DNA from: Apostichopus californicus
Taxonomy: Eukaryota > Echinodermata > Holothuroidea > Aspidochirotida > Stichopodidae
DNA: 27,080 bases
Assembly (NCBI GenBank): GCA_020650975.1
Contig: JAIPMN010020146.1
Span: 1-27,080 of the forward strand
Direction: 5' to 3'
Positions 26,406-27,080 of the stretch are shown here, in pieces; the first letter of the stretch is position 1; every line of letters starts with the position of its first letter. The position numbers were made by a program, and so were the translations under genes. The notes under the pieces were generated by a model. That model was not told the origin of the DNA and ran no database searches. It saw nothing but the letters and a program-made list of their open reading frames with translations.

Positions 26406-27080
26406 ACGTAAGTGGAAATTCCAACCTTTGCAAAAATGCATGGAATTTTGGGCAACTCCCATTGCATATTAGCTCTCTGTGAGAATACTTTATTTAGGGT
26501 GTTTGTCATTTTAATCTTTTTTAAAAAAGAGATTATATTTAAAATTAAGAAAAAAAAATCTTGATTTTCCAATAAATTGTCAATTAATATGGAAATATCT
26601 ACAACAGTATTAATAAATTTTTGCAAAATCATTTTCATTTTTAAGTTACATATAATCATAGTTAACTTGAAGTTTACTTGAGTCAGAGTACTGATTTAAA
26701 TTGTGTAATATGGTTGCTTAAGAAACACATCTTTTTGTTTAATTTTTCCTAGAATGCTACAGTCACCGAAAAATTACACCCATAAACGTATATATGTTTA
26801 AGCTTCGAAAAGTTGAAATTCCAAAACTTTTTAACCCTTTTACATCTGATGTTAGTAAAAATTTCGATATATATGGTGTTTGAAATTTTGGCCCTCAGTG
26901 TACAAAAGTTACACCACTGGTTGTGAAAATGACCATACACAAAGTTCACCACCTTACGGTTTTGAGTTACAGTGTTTAAAGCAGCATTTTGCGTCGTTTT
27001 CTATGATTTTTCTCAACCTCACTGACTCCACTATGCCATAACGACATACATAACTAGCTTATCTATTTAAATCTTACTTC
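26406..27080. other. AT-rich DNA, no gene recognised
   Basis: Apart from the inverted-pair copy at 26905-26937, I see no coding similarity to the missing helicase N terminus and no repeat structure. Short ORFs here are low-complexity. Confidence 0.5.
26905..26937 (+). repeat. 33-bp inverted-pair copy, right
   Basis: Inverted partner of 24603-24635, 2.3 kb away; similarity stops sharply on both sides of the 33 bases. Confidence 0.9.

Noticed and set aside
26393-26952. Minus-strand ORFs that might hold the missing helicase N terminus
   Set aside because: They contain no FESPTGTGKS-like sequence or other DDX11 N-terminal match.

Overview
This is eukaryotic genomic DNA: AT-rich, intron-rich, full of tandem repeats and small non-autonomous DNA transposons, with no operon structure. 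The mix of repeats (hAT-like elements with CAG-type ends, a tRNA-headed SINE fragment, GCGCTTTATAAATA-type tails ending in ATT repeats) suits a marine invertebrate. An echinoderm is my best guess, but only a weak one.

One gene can be identified with confidence. On the minus strand, 18 coding exons between 21695 and 3840 join in frame through GT-AG introns to give 786 residues of a DDX11/CHL1-type iron-sulfur DNA helicase. The visible part begins inside the charged DDX11-specific insertion before the Fe-S domain. It runs through motif Ia, the four Fe-S cysteines, the DEAH box, the Arch-type region and motifs III to VI to a stop codon. The start codon, Q-motif and Walker A motif are not in the window; I searched 21.7-27.08 kb and found no matching exon, so they should lie beyond the right edge. 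By comparison with human DDX11 about 134 residues are missing.

Layout. 1-3.8 kb: downstream flank, with a hAT-like MITE (217-560), an 87-bp-arm foldback (1031-1214), an unassigned minus-strand ORF (1923-2351), a SINE-like tail (3370-3430) and a 64-bp pyrimidine tract (3620-3683). 3.8-21.7 kb: the helicase gene. Its introns hold an approximately 0.8-kb element with iterated inverted ends (4640-5433), a GATA/GATG microsatellite, a second TIR element (7482-7944), three minisatellites (95-bp, 62-bp and 31-bp units), a tRNA-like SINE fragment and a probable hAT end. 22.2-23.9 kb: a 186-bp satellite array, divergent on the left and nearly identical on the right. 24.3-27 kb: no recognised gene, but seven copies of a 14-bp motif, GTCACCTCCGAAAC, within 1.4 kb, lying between two inverted copies of a 33-bp sequence. 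This is the least explained part of the window.

I see no evidence of an undescribed multi-gene system. The unusual content is repeat and mobile-element structure around and inside one conserved DNA-repair gene.
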